Below the pieces are notes generated by a model that saw only the letters and a list, made by a program, of their open reading frames with translations, ran no database searches and was not told the DNA's origin. The translations under genes were made by a program, and so were the position numbers. Below, in pieces: positions 36,862 through 45,245 of a stretch of 64,000 bases of DNA. Source of the DNA: JADJPF01 sp964492845. Its GTDB lineage: Bacteria > Acidobacteriota > Blastocatellia > Chloracidobacteriales > JADJPF01. Location: positions 62,001-126,000 of the forward strand of contig CAZBMZ010000008.1 in NCBI GenBank assembly GCA_964492845.1, in the 5' to 3' direction. Within the stretch, counting starts at the first letter, position 1. The number at the start of each line of letters is the position of its first letter.

Positions 36862-39570
36862 TTAAATGTTAGAATCCCAAAAAGACCCATCCTTGCGATT
36901 AGAAGGAGGCATTGGACTAGCAAAGTAATTTTTTACTTCTACAACTACTTGTTGGAAAGTATATTGATGTTGCTCAAAAATTGGCCTTGGTTTTTGTCTT
37001 CTTAAACCTCCAATTAAGTCATAAACTTCTACTTCAAAAAATCTGAAAAATTTTGTTAAATTTTGTTTTAACAAAGTGTTACTTAAGTTAAGTATATTGT
37101 TACGAATTTGATCTAGTCTTTCTGGTGAAGGAGCATATCCATTCATAACATCACTATAAGTATCTTGTAGAGTTTTAATTGCAAGCTCTATTAACTCTCT
37201 TTCATTAGTTGGTAAAGCGATAGATTGATCATTAACAGCACCTGCATTAAACAAGCCTTTGACAGCATCTATTGCCTTTTCAACAATGCTAGGTTGAGGT
37301 TTAGCTACATCAACTTTCTTACTTGCAGGTACAACATTTTCTGTCTGTCCAAAACTTTCAGATTTGCTTTGTTGTCTTCCATCAAACATTGGTTCTGCTG
37401 GTGGTGCTGGTGGCGCAGTAGGTCTTACAGGTGCTGAATGTTGTGGCATTAGAGGTGATTTTGGCATTGGCCTGTTAGAACTGCTTTCCTTACTAACAAT
37501 ACTCTCTTTTCTTTTAGCTGTATCTGCTCTTTCTCTTTCCTGCATTGGAGGAGAATAATGACCTGCACGAGTTAAATTGCTGTCATAAGACGGAATTGCT
37601 GCTGGATATGGCACACCTGGCATAGCATTTTGTGTAGCTTGCCAATCAGCAGGCATTTCCACAGGTTGAACAACATGACGTTGATAGCCTTGATGGTTAA
37701 CTATTTCGCTATGATCTACAGCTATAAAAGCAGTAAATCTAGTTAAAATATTAAACCTAGTTGAAAGACTAATAATTTCCCGTTTTAAGCGTTCTTGAGA
37801 TGATAGTTCTACTCTATAGCGATCTTCTAAATCTGTAATTCGCTCTTTAGCCCAAAGTTGAGCAATAGAAGTTAAGAAAACCTCTTGAGGGTTAACAATT
37901 ACGTCAAACTCTCCACCTGCAACAAATTGTCCTCTAACTCTAATACGTCCAATATTTCTAGCAATAAAGAATGCTGTACTAGCACGACCATTAAAAAGAT
38001 CTGGTATTTTGCTTGGTGCAATGGCTGAAATATCCAACCCACTATCCACATCTTCTAATCTTAAGTTTACTACTAATGGGCTTCCTATTTCCCGCCCAAC
38101 ATTAACTAAAGCATCTTCTAGCTGTACGCCAGGAGTAACAAAAGTTGCTGTCCCGCTACCAACACTAGCTAAATGCTGTAAAAATCCTTGATTGACGGCT
38201 GTATCAATCCCAATTGTAAAAAGCCTAGTTGCTCCTAATCTTTGTTGGGATTCTTTTAGTACTTGAGATTCATTACCTACTTCACCATCTGTAAGTAAAA
38301 CAATTACTGGTACACGACGATAGCTTTCGCGTCTTTGCTCAAGTGTTGTCATTGCTTGAACTAAAGCTTTATAGATTTCTGTTCCACCAGAAGCATTAAT
38401 ACCCCTTAAATAGCGTTCTCCTTGCTCAATTCCATAATAATCTGCTGGAATAAAATAACCTTCTCTACCATAAGAACCATACGTAGGGTTAAGCCACTCT
38501 ACCCCATTGCTAAAAGACTCTATAGCAAAGCGATCTTGTGGGCCAAGGGTTTTAAGCAGTAAAGCACAGGCACGAGCAGCAGAAGCCATTTTTATGCCTT
38601 GCATTGAGCCAGAACGGTCAACAATAAAAACAACATCGCGGGCTTGGCTGTAGCGTCCTTCTTCCGATGGGGGAATAATTGAGAGCATTCCATAAGCTTC
38701 ACTGTATGAATCCCGACAAACTAAAAGAGATGTGCGAAGTTTTGTATTGCTAAGAGTCCAACGAAGTACAAAATCCCTATCCAAAGCTTCATCTTGACGC
38801 GCTAGCGAGACTTTAACACCTTCTCTACCAGCAGAAGTCCGTGTAGCGTGTTGAGAACAACAAAGATTGCGTAGTTCTCCGCCGTCTATGGTGTTATCCC
38901 AAAGAATTAATGTTTCAATAGATAAAGAAATTTTCGGATCAAAATTTTTTGCAAGTCTTGGAGGGGAAATTCTAGAAGCATCTGTAACTATATTGGTGTC
39001 TGGCTCAATACCGTCTCCAACTGGGTCACGATATAGAGATTGACCAGGAATATAACGAGGTGCAACAACTAATGGGAGTCTAATTTCTGTTGTTCCATCC
39101 TCAAAAAATACTAATTTTTCGGAGTAGGTAATAGAAATTGTGATTTCTTGGCCAGGAGGCAAATTTCCGAGTTGGAGAGTAAAAACATCATCTCGTTCTT
39201 TTTCCATTAAAGCGGCTCTTTTACCTTGATTTATAGCTTCTTGATATTGTCGGCGAGCTTCACCACGTTCTTCAACTTTACCTTTTACAATTTTAGAACC
39301 AATTCTCATTTCAAAATCACTTACAGCAGCCCCGCCTGGCAAAGGAAAAATATATACAGCCTCTAAATGTTCCTGATAAGGATTTTGAAATGTTTGTCTC
39401 ATCACCACACAAGCAACTTGGCTAGCTACTTGTGCATTGATTTTTACATCTGCTAAGGGCAACATTACACGTCTTGAGTTTATTTCTGCAAAAATACTAC
39501 CTATTCCACAAGTCCTTTCATTAGGAATTTCTATTCTAGGAATATAACCACTTTCTGCTGACCAACTCAT
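36862..39570 (-). CDS. VIT and VWA domain protein
   Basis: Protein of 902 aa from ATG 39570, chosen because GGAGGG (39578-39583) precedes it by 7 bases; a TTG at 39585 would add five residues. Residues about 15-150 are a vault-inter-alpha-trypsin (VIT) domain with the typical PLPGGAAVSDFEMRIG. About 295-475 is a von Willebrand A domain with an intact MIDAS (DRSGSMQG, and LLTDGEVGNE). A Pro/Ser/Lys-rich linker (about 640-740) leads to a helical C-terminal domain. No signal peptide or sortase/PEP-CTERM anchor is visible, so it appears cytoplasmic, unlike many secreted relatives. Function unknown. Confidence 0.88.
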   Translation of the reverse strand: MSWSAESGYIPRIEIPNERTCGIGSIFAEINSRRVMLPLADVKINAQVASQVACVVMRQTFQNPYQEHLEAVYIFPLPGGAAVSDFEMRIGSKIVKGKVEERGEARRQYQEAINQGKRAALMEKERDDVFTLQLGNLPPGQEITISITYSEKLVFFEDGTTEIRLPLVVAPRYIPGQSLYRDPVGDGIEPDTNIVTDASRISPPRLAKNFDPKISLSIETLILWDNTIDGGELRNLCCSQHATRTSAGREGVKVSLARQDEALDRDFVLRWTLSNTKLRTSLLVCRDSYSEAYGMLSIIPPSEEGRYSQARDVVFIVDRSGSMQGIKMASAARACALLLKTLGPQDRFAIESFSNGVEWLNPTYGSYGREGYFIPADYYGIEQGERYLRGINASGGTEIYKALVQAMTTLEQRRESYRRVPVIVLLTDGEVGNESQVLKESQQRLGATRLFTIGIDTAVNQGFLQHLASVGSGTATFVTPGVQLEDALVNVGREIGSPLVVNLRLEDVDSGLDISAIAPSKIPDLFNGRASTAFFIARNIGRIRVRGQFVAGGEFDVIVNPQEVFLTSIAQLWAKERITDLEDRYRVELSSQERLKREIISLSTRFNILTRFTAFIAVDHSEIVNHQGYQRHVVQPVEMPADWQATQNAMPGVPYPAAIPSYDSNLTRAGHYSPPMQERERADTAKRKESIVSKESSSNRPMPKSPLMPQHSAPVRPTAPPAPPAEPMFDGRQQSKSESFGQTENVVPASKKVDVAKPQPSIVEKAIDAVKGLFNAGAVNDQSIALPTNERELIELAIKTLQDTYSDVMNGYAPSPERLDQIRNNILNLSNTLLKQNLTKFFRFFEVEVYDLIGGLRRQKPRPIFEQHQYTFQQVVVEVKNYFASPMPPSNRKDGSFWDSNI

Positions 39571-39693
39571 CTTTTTACCCTCCAATTTCTTATTTACTTA
39601 GTTTCTTTATCTATAACAATGCTAATGATTTATTTTTTATTAACATCGTTTATCTAGCTAACAAGTTCCTGCTATTTATTTTTAGATATAAAT

Positions 39694-39774
39694 TTAAGCA
39701 ATCTTGCGTTGTCCAACCATATTTATTTTTATGGTTGAACACGTTCCCCGAAACTAACGCAAAGATTGCTTAAG
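39694..39774. other. Structured element with nested inverted repeats
   Basis: Outer arms TTAAGCAATCTTGCGTT (from 39694) and AACGCAAAGATTGCTTAA (to 39773) are complementary except for one bulged base. Inside, CAACCATA (39714-39721) pairs with TATGGTTG (39730-39737), followed by a single-stranded ACACGTTCCCCGAAACT. No T-run follows on either strand, so a plain terminator is unlikely. It could be a small RNA, a leader structure of the VIT-VWA transcript or a mobile palindrome. Confidence 0.5.
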
Positions 39775-39898
39775 ATATGAAGAAATTAGTTAAATTAAAA
39801 ACTCTATTTATCTAATCTCTTTGCAAGCTGACAGCATATTAAAAAATTACTGTAATGCTGTCAAGGTTAAAATTAAAATATTTGGTTAAAAAGCAAAA

Positions 39899-39940
39899 AC
39901 AGCAATTCTTAGTTTTGAGTTAAAACCTAAGAATTGCTGT
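39899..39940 (-). terminator. Strong intrinsic terminator of the BNR-repeat gene
   Basis: A 14-bp perfect stem, ACAGCAATTCTTAG with CTAAGAATTGCTGT, has an inner extension GTTTT/AAAAC, and the minus-strand transcript ends in T-rich GTTTTTGCTTTTT. It lies 31 bases past the stop codon. Confidence 0.85.
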
Positions 39941-39970
39941 AAGCTTATTAAATAGAATAATTATCTAAAA

Positions 39971-42900
39971 TTATTTTGGTGTAGAGGAAATAAATATTTC
40001 TGAGTTAGCACTAGAGTCATCATTCCAACCAACAAACAACATATTATTGCTATCAAAAGTTGCTGTTGGTAACAAAGAAGATCCTGAATTTCCAGAAATA
40101 TTTGTTATAGCACCAAAACTTTGGCCCCTATTATTTGAGCTAGAAAGGAAAATGTCGCTTCCTGTAGTTCCACTAAATTCTTGCCAAACAATAGTTGGAT
40201 TACCTTGACTATCAACAGCCGTGTAAGGTGCGGTTGCCCTACTAGACTTAGATACATTTAGTTTTGCAGTAAAAGTTTTCCCATTATTAGTAGAAGTAAG
40301 TAATTGAACATCTCTTCTTGTTCCACCAGTACGAGTTACATCATAAAATGTCAAATACATAACATTGTTTTGAGAGAAAGCAATGTGTGGATCAAAAGAC
40401 TGTAAGGTTGAATCAGAAACAACTTTTGCTTTCTTAAATTTTTGACCATTTTTTGAGCTAACTAAATTAACTTCTACTCTAGTTGAAGTGTTTCCAAATG
40501 TAGCGGTGTTATAAACAATAAACACTACACCTTTAGAATTAAAAGCTAAATAAGGTATAGAGGTTAATATTATATTGTTATTAGTTTCTTCAAAAACTAA
40601 TACAGGTTGAGCAAAGCTAGTTCCTCCATTGCTAGAGCGAGCAGCAAATAGCCCAAAGCGTGAACTTTGGTTATCAAACTCAAAGCCTATATAACTAACC
40701 ATTACATTATTTTTATTATCTACTGCTACAGCAGAGATAAAAGCAAAACCTGATTCAGAGCCTATTGCTATTGGCCTAGAAAAGGTCTTGCCACCATCAG
40801 TTGATTTAGTAAACAGTATTTGAATATCGCCTACCCAAACTACATAAATATTTCCTGCTGCATCAACTACTAGATTAGGACTAGTATTAAAGAAATCAAA
40901 AGTTGTTGAAAGCATTAGAGGATCAGAATAAGTTTTTCCACCATCGGCTGATTGACGATAAAAAATTTGTGTTGCACCTAGGGCAGCAAAGTCTGTGTCA
41001 TCTTCATAAACTGCATGCAAAATATTTTTGCTGTCTACCTTAACACCTGAAGTAAGAAAACTGTTTCCACGAGTGTTACTAATATTTGTAGGTAAAGTAG
41101 CCTGACGATTTGAGCCATAAACAGTTAAGCGTAAATTAGTTCTTCGTACAGAGTTACTACCCATCGCGCTAACAGTAATAAAGTAAGTGCCAGGTGAAAG
41201 AGAATTACTAGTAGAAACACTAAGCGTAGCAGAATCACCAGCATTAATTGTATTGTTATTATTGTTATTAAAGCTATAAGTTAGGCCAGCAATTGCAGGT
41301 TCAGCCCTTAAGCTAAGACGCTCACCACTAGCATTAATCGCAGATGTAGACAAAGAATAATCTACTTTGTTACCAGCAATAACGCTATCAAAAGTTTTTA
41401 TTGTAGAAATGTTAAAGTCAGGAGCGTTAGCATCTCGGTTTGTAGCTATTTGAGTAAAGTAGACATCTTGATCTCCACGACGTTCATCACTCCATGACAT
41501 ATAAAAATTACTGTCATCTGCTACTAAGCCGTCATAATCGCCATGATAATCTGACGTTTCCGAAGGGCTAAATACCCAATTATGATCAGTGATGCGGAAG
41601 TTTTTACCAAAACTAGCACCATTATCTTTAGAAAAAGCCATGTAAACATCTGTCAAACTATCATTAACCGTATCATTACGACGATCCCACCATCTAATTG
41701 CTACCGTACCATCACCAGCAACTGCTACAGATGGATTAATTTGTGTTGTACCAGTAATGTCATCATTTACTTTTAATGGTTGGCTAAAAGTAGTCCCTCC
41801 ATCGGTTGAGCGAATATAATAAATATCGCTACGATCTTCTCTTGCATTTCGTGAAGAATCAGCATAAGCAATATGTACACGCCCTTCTTTATCTACTGAT
41901 ACACTTGGAAAACCATTACAACGTACTCCATCACCACCCGTTACACTAAAGAAAGGAAACATATTAGTCTCAGCAATTCTTTTAGATAAAGTAAAAGTTT
42001 TACCACCGTCAGTTGACTTAACTAAAGACACACTACTAACTAGAGAACCTCCAACAATCTCTATAGCTGAAAAAGCTACATAAACTTCCCCATTTGGCCC
42101 AACCATAGGCATAGAACCTTGAACACCAAAATTATCGGTTCCACTAATATTTATTGGACTACCAAAAGTTTGTCCTCCATCTGTAGAAGTAGAAACAGCA
42201 ATAAATGTGTCCGTAGCACCAAACACTGTCCAACTAGCATAAACATTGCCTTTAGTGGCTGTGTTGGTATTGTCTACAGCAATCCATTCTTTATCATGAA
42301 AATTAACTTCATTATTTAAGGTGTTGCTAGCATCGCCTAAACCTTGAAATGTAGCACCATTATCAGTTGATTTTGTAACTCCAACTAAAGAATTAAAATT
42401 TGAGCCTTTTAATGCAAGTAAAGCATAGTAAAGTTCCCCGTTTGGCCCATAAGCTACCACTCCATCACCTAAATTAATTTGATCTATTGGTTCAGGAATA
42501 GACCTTTGCTCAAAGGTGTTTCCTCCATCAGTAGAAAAACTATAACCACAAGTATTTCTACTTTCTGAAATATCATTAAATGAAACTATTACATTATTAC
42601 CTCTAATAGCAATTGATGATTCGCTTTGAGTACGCAGTATATTATCAAGCTCAGGCTTGTTAACCGGCACATTACCACCTAAATTTGTTAATTGTTGACT
42701 AAAATAATTAGGGGAACTTTTTGTTTTAGCATTAGGTGAACTCGCTAGGCCATTACGCAGTAATGCTGCTCTTTTACCACCAGAAGAAAGATTCTTAAAG
42801 ACATGGGGTTTAAGCATCCAAGTGTGTTTTTTGCTTAAAGCCATTTTTTTACCTGCGGCAGATAGCTTATTAAAGTTTGTTGGACTATATTGCCAAGCAG

Positions 42901-43213
42901 GTCTTTTATCTTTGGTTTTAGGAGAAATTCCCATTTTTTCTTCATAAATTCTTGTTCGTCTGGAAAGTTCTTCCTCCATAATATTTTGTTGACCATAACC
43001 TACAGGACGAAAACGAGGATATCGCAGTTCTCTAGCTATATCTTTTCCTCTTTTTATACCTTTGCTATCAATTTCTTTTTTTATTTGTTTTCTTCTATTT
43101 ATTGGTTGTTTTTGGCTTTGTGCATCAACAGTACCAGTACTAAACACTAGTGAAGCCAAAATAAAACTAGTAGCAATTGCTAAAATTAATCCTAGCCTAA
43201 AACTATGACTCAT
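39971..43213 (-). CDS. Secreted BNR/Asp-box repeat protein (sialidase-like propeller)
   Basis: Exported protein of 1080 aa. The signal peptide spans about residues 1-32 (hydrophobic core, then VDAQSQ). About twelve Asp-box motifs of the form S-x-D-x-G-x-x-F are spread along it, such as STDGGNTFEQ, STDGGQTFGS and STDGGKTFSR, consistent with one or two sialidase-type beta-propellers. A middle region (about 600-720) lacks Asp-boxes and looks like an Ig-like domain. The catalytic Arg triad and Tyr of true sialidases were not identified, so glycosidase activity is unproven. A basic linker (KRPAWQYSP, KKHTWMLKP) follows the signal peptide. Confidence 0.82.
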   Translation of the reverse strand: MSHSFRLGLILAIATSFILASLVFSTGTVDAQSQKQPINRRKQIKKEIDSKGIKRGKDIARELRYPRFRPVGYGQQNIMEEELSRRTRIYEEKMGISPKTKDKRPAWQYSPTNFNKLSAAGKKMALSKKHTWMLKPHVFKNLSSGGKRAALLRNGLASSPNAKTKSSPNYFSQQLTNLGGNVPVNKPELDNILRTQSESSIAIRGNNVIVSFNDISESRNTCGYSFSTDGGNTFEQRSIPEPIDQINLGDGVVAYGPNGELYYALLALKGSNFNSLVGVTKSTDNGATFQGLGDASNTLNNEVNFHDKEWIAVDNTNTATKGNVYASWTVFGATDTFIAVSTSTDGGQTFGSPINISGTDNFGVQGSMPMVGPNGEVYVAFSAIEIVGGSLVSSVSLVKSTDGGKTFTLSKRIAETNMFPFFSVTGGDGVRCNGFPSVSVDKEGRVHIAYADSSRNAREDRSDIYYIRSTDGGTTFSQPLKVNDDITGTTQINPSVAVAGDGTVAIRWWDRRNDTVNDSLTDVYMAFSKDNGASFGKNFRITDHNWVFSPSETSDYHGDYDGLVADDSNFYMSWSDERRGDQDVYFTQIATNRDANAPDFNISTIKTFDSVIAGNKVDYSLSTSAINASGERLSLRAEPAIAGLTYSFNNNNNNTINAGDSATLSVSTSNSLSPGTYFITVSAMGSNSVRRTNLRLTVYGSNRQATLPTNISNTRGNSFLTSGVKVDSKNILHAVYEDDTDFAALGATQIFYRQSADGGKTYSDPLMLSTTFDFFNTSPNLVVDAAGNIYVVWVGDIQILFTKSTDGGKTFSRPIAIGSESGFAFISAVAVDNKNNVMVSYIGFEFDNQSSRFGLFAARSSNGGTSFAQPVLVFEETNNNIILTSIPYLAFNSKGVVFIVYNTATFGNTSTRVEVNLVSSKNGQKFKKAKVVSDSTLQSFDPHIAFSQNNVMYLTFYDVTRTGGTRRDVQLLTSTNNGKTFTAKLNVSKSSRATAPYTAVDSQGNPTIVWQEFSGTTGSDIFLSSSNNRGQSFGAITNISGNSGSSLLPTATFDSNNMLFVGWNDDSSANSEIFISSTPK

Positions 43214-43459
43214 AATGCCTCCATATAAAATATTAGGGGATAATATACATCAAACTTACTAGTTTTACTTACTAAAGTTCAAGTATTTTGCAATGGTCAC
43301 TAATTAAAATTCCCTCTAAATTCTACAAATAACTTAAGTTAAAATCTGTAATTTATTTTATTTTTCGTGCTTATGAGGTCATTAAATTGACGCAAAAATG
43401 ATATATTGGCAGAGTCTTGAGCAAATTATCTAAATTTTTAAGGAGAACCCTAATTATTT

Positions 43460-44566
43460 ATGGGTGGAAAAAAATATTTATCAGGAAAAAAAATCGACCC
43501 TTCACCAATTACAGCTAATACTACTGTAAGCGAGCTAATAGAAAATAATTTCTTGTCCTACAATGCTGGACGTTTAAGGGAAGCTTGCCAACTTTTTGTT
43601 GAAAAAATGTTGGATGAGGATGTAACAGTAGGCTTAAGTATTACCGGGGCATTAACTCCGGCAGGTTTAGGTATTTCTGCATTGATTCCATTAATAGAAA
43701 ATGGGTTTGTAGATTGGATTATTAGCACAGGAGCTAATCTTTATCATGATACTCATTTTGGTATTGGGTTAAATCTACATCGTGGCACACCTAATATTAG
43801 CGATGTTATCTTACGTGAACAAGGTGTAGTAAGAATCTATGATATTTTCTTTGATTATAATGTTTTACTATCAACAGACGCATTTTTTAGAGAAATAATT
43901 ACTGCTCCTGAATTTCAACACACTATGAGCAGTGCAGAGTTTCACCATTTAGCAGGAAAATATGTTAGCGAAAGAGAAAAAGTTCTAGGTAGTAAAGGCA
44001 AATCCTTAATTGCTGCTGCTTATGAACTTGGAGTACCAATTTATACTTCTTCACCTGGTGATAGTTCTATAGGTATGAATATTGCAGCTAAACAACTAGA
44101 TGGTAATAAACTTAATTTTGATGTGTGCTTAGATGTTAACGAAACGGCATCAATAGTTTTAGATGCTAAACGTAAAGGCGGAAAAAGTGCTGTTTTTATA
44201 TTAGGTGGTGGTAGTCCTAAAAATTTCCTTTTACAAACTGAGCCACAAATCCAAGAAGTTTTAGGAATCTCTGAAAAAGGGCATGATTTTTTCCTTCAAA
44301 TAACAGATGCTCGTGCTGATACTGGTGGGCTTTCAGGTGCAACTCCGGCTGAAGCTGTTAGTTGGGGTAAAGTTGATCCAGATAAATTACCTGATGCCGT
44401 TGTTTGTTATGTTGACTCTACTATTGCTCTACCCTTGATTACAGCTTATGCTCTAGCTCGTCATAAGTCCCGCCCACTAAAACGACTTTATGACAAACGT
44501 TCTGAGTTAGTAACACAACTTAAGTCAGAATATGAACTAGCAAAAAATTCTTCTAGCGAAGAATAA
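43460..44566 (+). CDS. Deoxyhypusine synthase family enzyme
   Basis: NAD-dependent aminobutyl-transferase fold of 368 aa. The eukaryotic enzyme transfers the butylamine of spermidine to eIF5A; bacteria lack that substrate, and bacterial relatives have been linked to polyamine synthesis, for example homospermidine-type reactions. The conserved active-site lysine is K304 in EAVSWGKVDPD, the counterpart of human Lys329. The NAD-binding VGLSITGALTPAG and STGANLYHDTHF are present. It starts after an AAGGAG site and is 35 bases upstream of nikR, so the two may be one transcript. Which amine it uses cannot be read from the sequence. Confidence 0.87.
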   Translation: MGGKKYLSGKKIDPSPITANTTVSELIENNFLSYNAGRLREACQLFVEKMLDEDVTVGLSITGALTPAGLGISALIPLIENGFVDWIISTGANLYHDTHFGIGLNLHRGTPNISDVILREQGVVRIYDIFFDYNVLLSTDAFFREIITAPEFQHTMSSAEFHHLAGKYVSEREKVLGSKGKSLIAAAYELGVPIYTSSPGDSSIGMNIAAKQLDGNKLNFDVCLDVNETASIVLDAKRKGGKSAVFILGGGSPKNFLLQTEPQIQEVLGISEKGHDFFLQITDARADTGGLSGATPAEAVSWGKVDPDKLPDAVVCYVDSTIALPLITAYALARHKSRPLKRLYDKRSELVTQLKSEYELAKNSSSEE

Positions 44567-44601
44567 TTAAGTTTTATTAGTCATTATACTTTGGGAGAAA
44601 T

Positions 44602-45045
44602 ATGTCTAATTTAATTAGATTTGGTGTAAGTATTGAAGATGATCTCTTGGCCCGTTTTGATGATTTAATTAGTGACCGAGGTTATAAAAACCGTTCTGAA
44701 GCATTGCGTGACTTAATTCGAGATGCTTTAGTGCAATCTCAACTAAGCAAGGCTGACAATGCAGAAGTATTAGGAAGTTTAACCCTAGTCTATGACCATC
44801 ATACTAGAGATTTAACCGAGCGTTTAACCAACTTACAACACGAACATCATGAGCTTATTGTTTCTGTCCTACATGCACATATTAGCCATGATGATTGTAT
44901 GGAAATGCTGATGTTACGAGGTGCAGCTAGCAAAATTCGTTTGCTAGCTGACTCTCTACTTAGCTTAAAAGGTGTTAAACATGGAAAGTTGTTTACAACT
45001 TTTCCTGCTAAATCAATCATTGGTGGCAAAGACCATCACCACTAA
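44602..45045 (+). CDS. nikR: Nickel-responsive transcriptional repressor NikR
   Basis: Ribbon-helix-helix regulator of 147 aa that binds DNA as a tetramer when loaded with nickel. The N-terminal RHH is LIRFGVSIEDDLLARFDDLI plus RSEALRDLIRDAL; the C-terminal ACT-like domain has all four square-planar nickel ligands, H80, H91, H93 and C99 (in LHAHISHDDC), in the spacing of the E. coli protein. The short tail ends GKDHHH. The ribosome site GGGAG precedes ATG 44602. Two NikR-like inverted repeats lie downstream, before a TonB-dependent receptor gene, the probable target. Confidence 0.95.
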   Translation: MSNLIRFGVSIEDDLLARFDDLISDRGYKNRSEALRDLIRDALVQSQLSKADNAEVLGSLTLVYDHHTRDLTERLTNLQHEHHELIVSVLHAHISHDDCMEMLMLRGAASKIRLLADSLLSLKGVKHGKLFTTFPAKSIIGGKDHHH

Positions 45046-45097
45046 TTAAAACCCATATTAGCTAAAATTTGGCTTCTGTTTGTTTTCTGCTAAGATC

Positions 45098-45124
45098 GTG
45101 TTACAAAAATTACTTTTGTGTTAC
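45098..45124 (+). promoter_or_regulatory. Putative NikR operator, box 1
   Basis: GTGTTAC, 13 bases, then GTGTTAC, around an ACAAAAA-TTA-CTTTTGT core. The left half matches the GTGTTAC-N13/14-GTAACAC NikR consensus I recall for several bacterial groups; the right half is imperfect. It lies 99 bases (centre to centre) upstream of box 2. Confidence 0.6.
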
Positions 45125-45194
45125 AATGCCATCCAGTAATCAACCTATAAATCAATATAATTAAAGTTTTTATTTAACTTAGTATTTTATCCAA

Positions 45195-45225
45195 AAGTGC
45201 CACAAAAATTATTTTTGTAGCACTT
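45195..45225 (+). promoter_or_regulatory. Putative NikR operator, box 2
   Basis: A 31-base near-perfect palindrome: AAGTGC-C-ACAAAAA, TTA, TTTTTGT-A-GCACTT, with a single mismatch. The outer half-sites GTGCCAC and GTAGCAC are 13 bases apart, the overall size of NikR operators. It ends 20 bases before the TonB-dependent receptor start codon, well placed for repression. Confidence 0.65.
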
Positions 45226-45245
45226 ATAAATTTAAGGATTAAGAC

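Larger units (their letters stand above)
39571..39970. other. 400-base spacer with two long hairpins
   Basis: No gene was seen here. It contains the promoter region of the VIT-VWA gene, a structured element at 39694-39774 and the terminator of the BNR-repeat gene at 39899-39940. Between them is AT-rich sequence without recognisable features. Confidence 0.6.

Noticed and set aside
42890..43150. 86-codon plus-strand frame opposite the BNR-repeat gene start
   Set aside because: The Phe/Ser-rich translation is the complement of the Lys/Arg-rich linker; no start signals.
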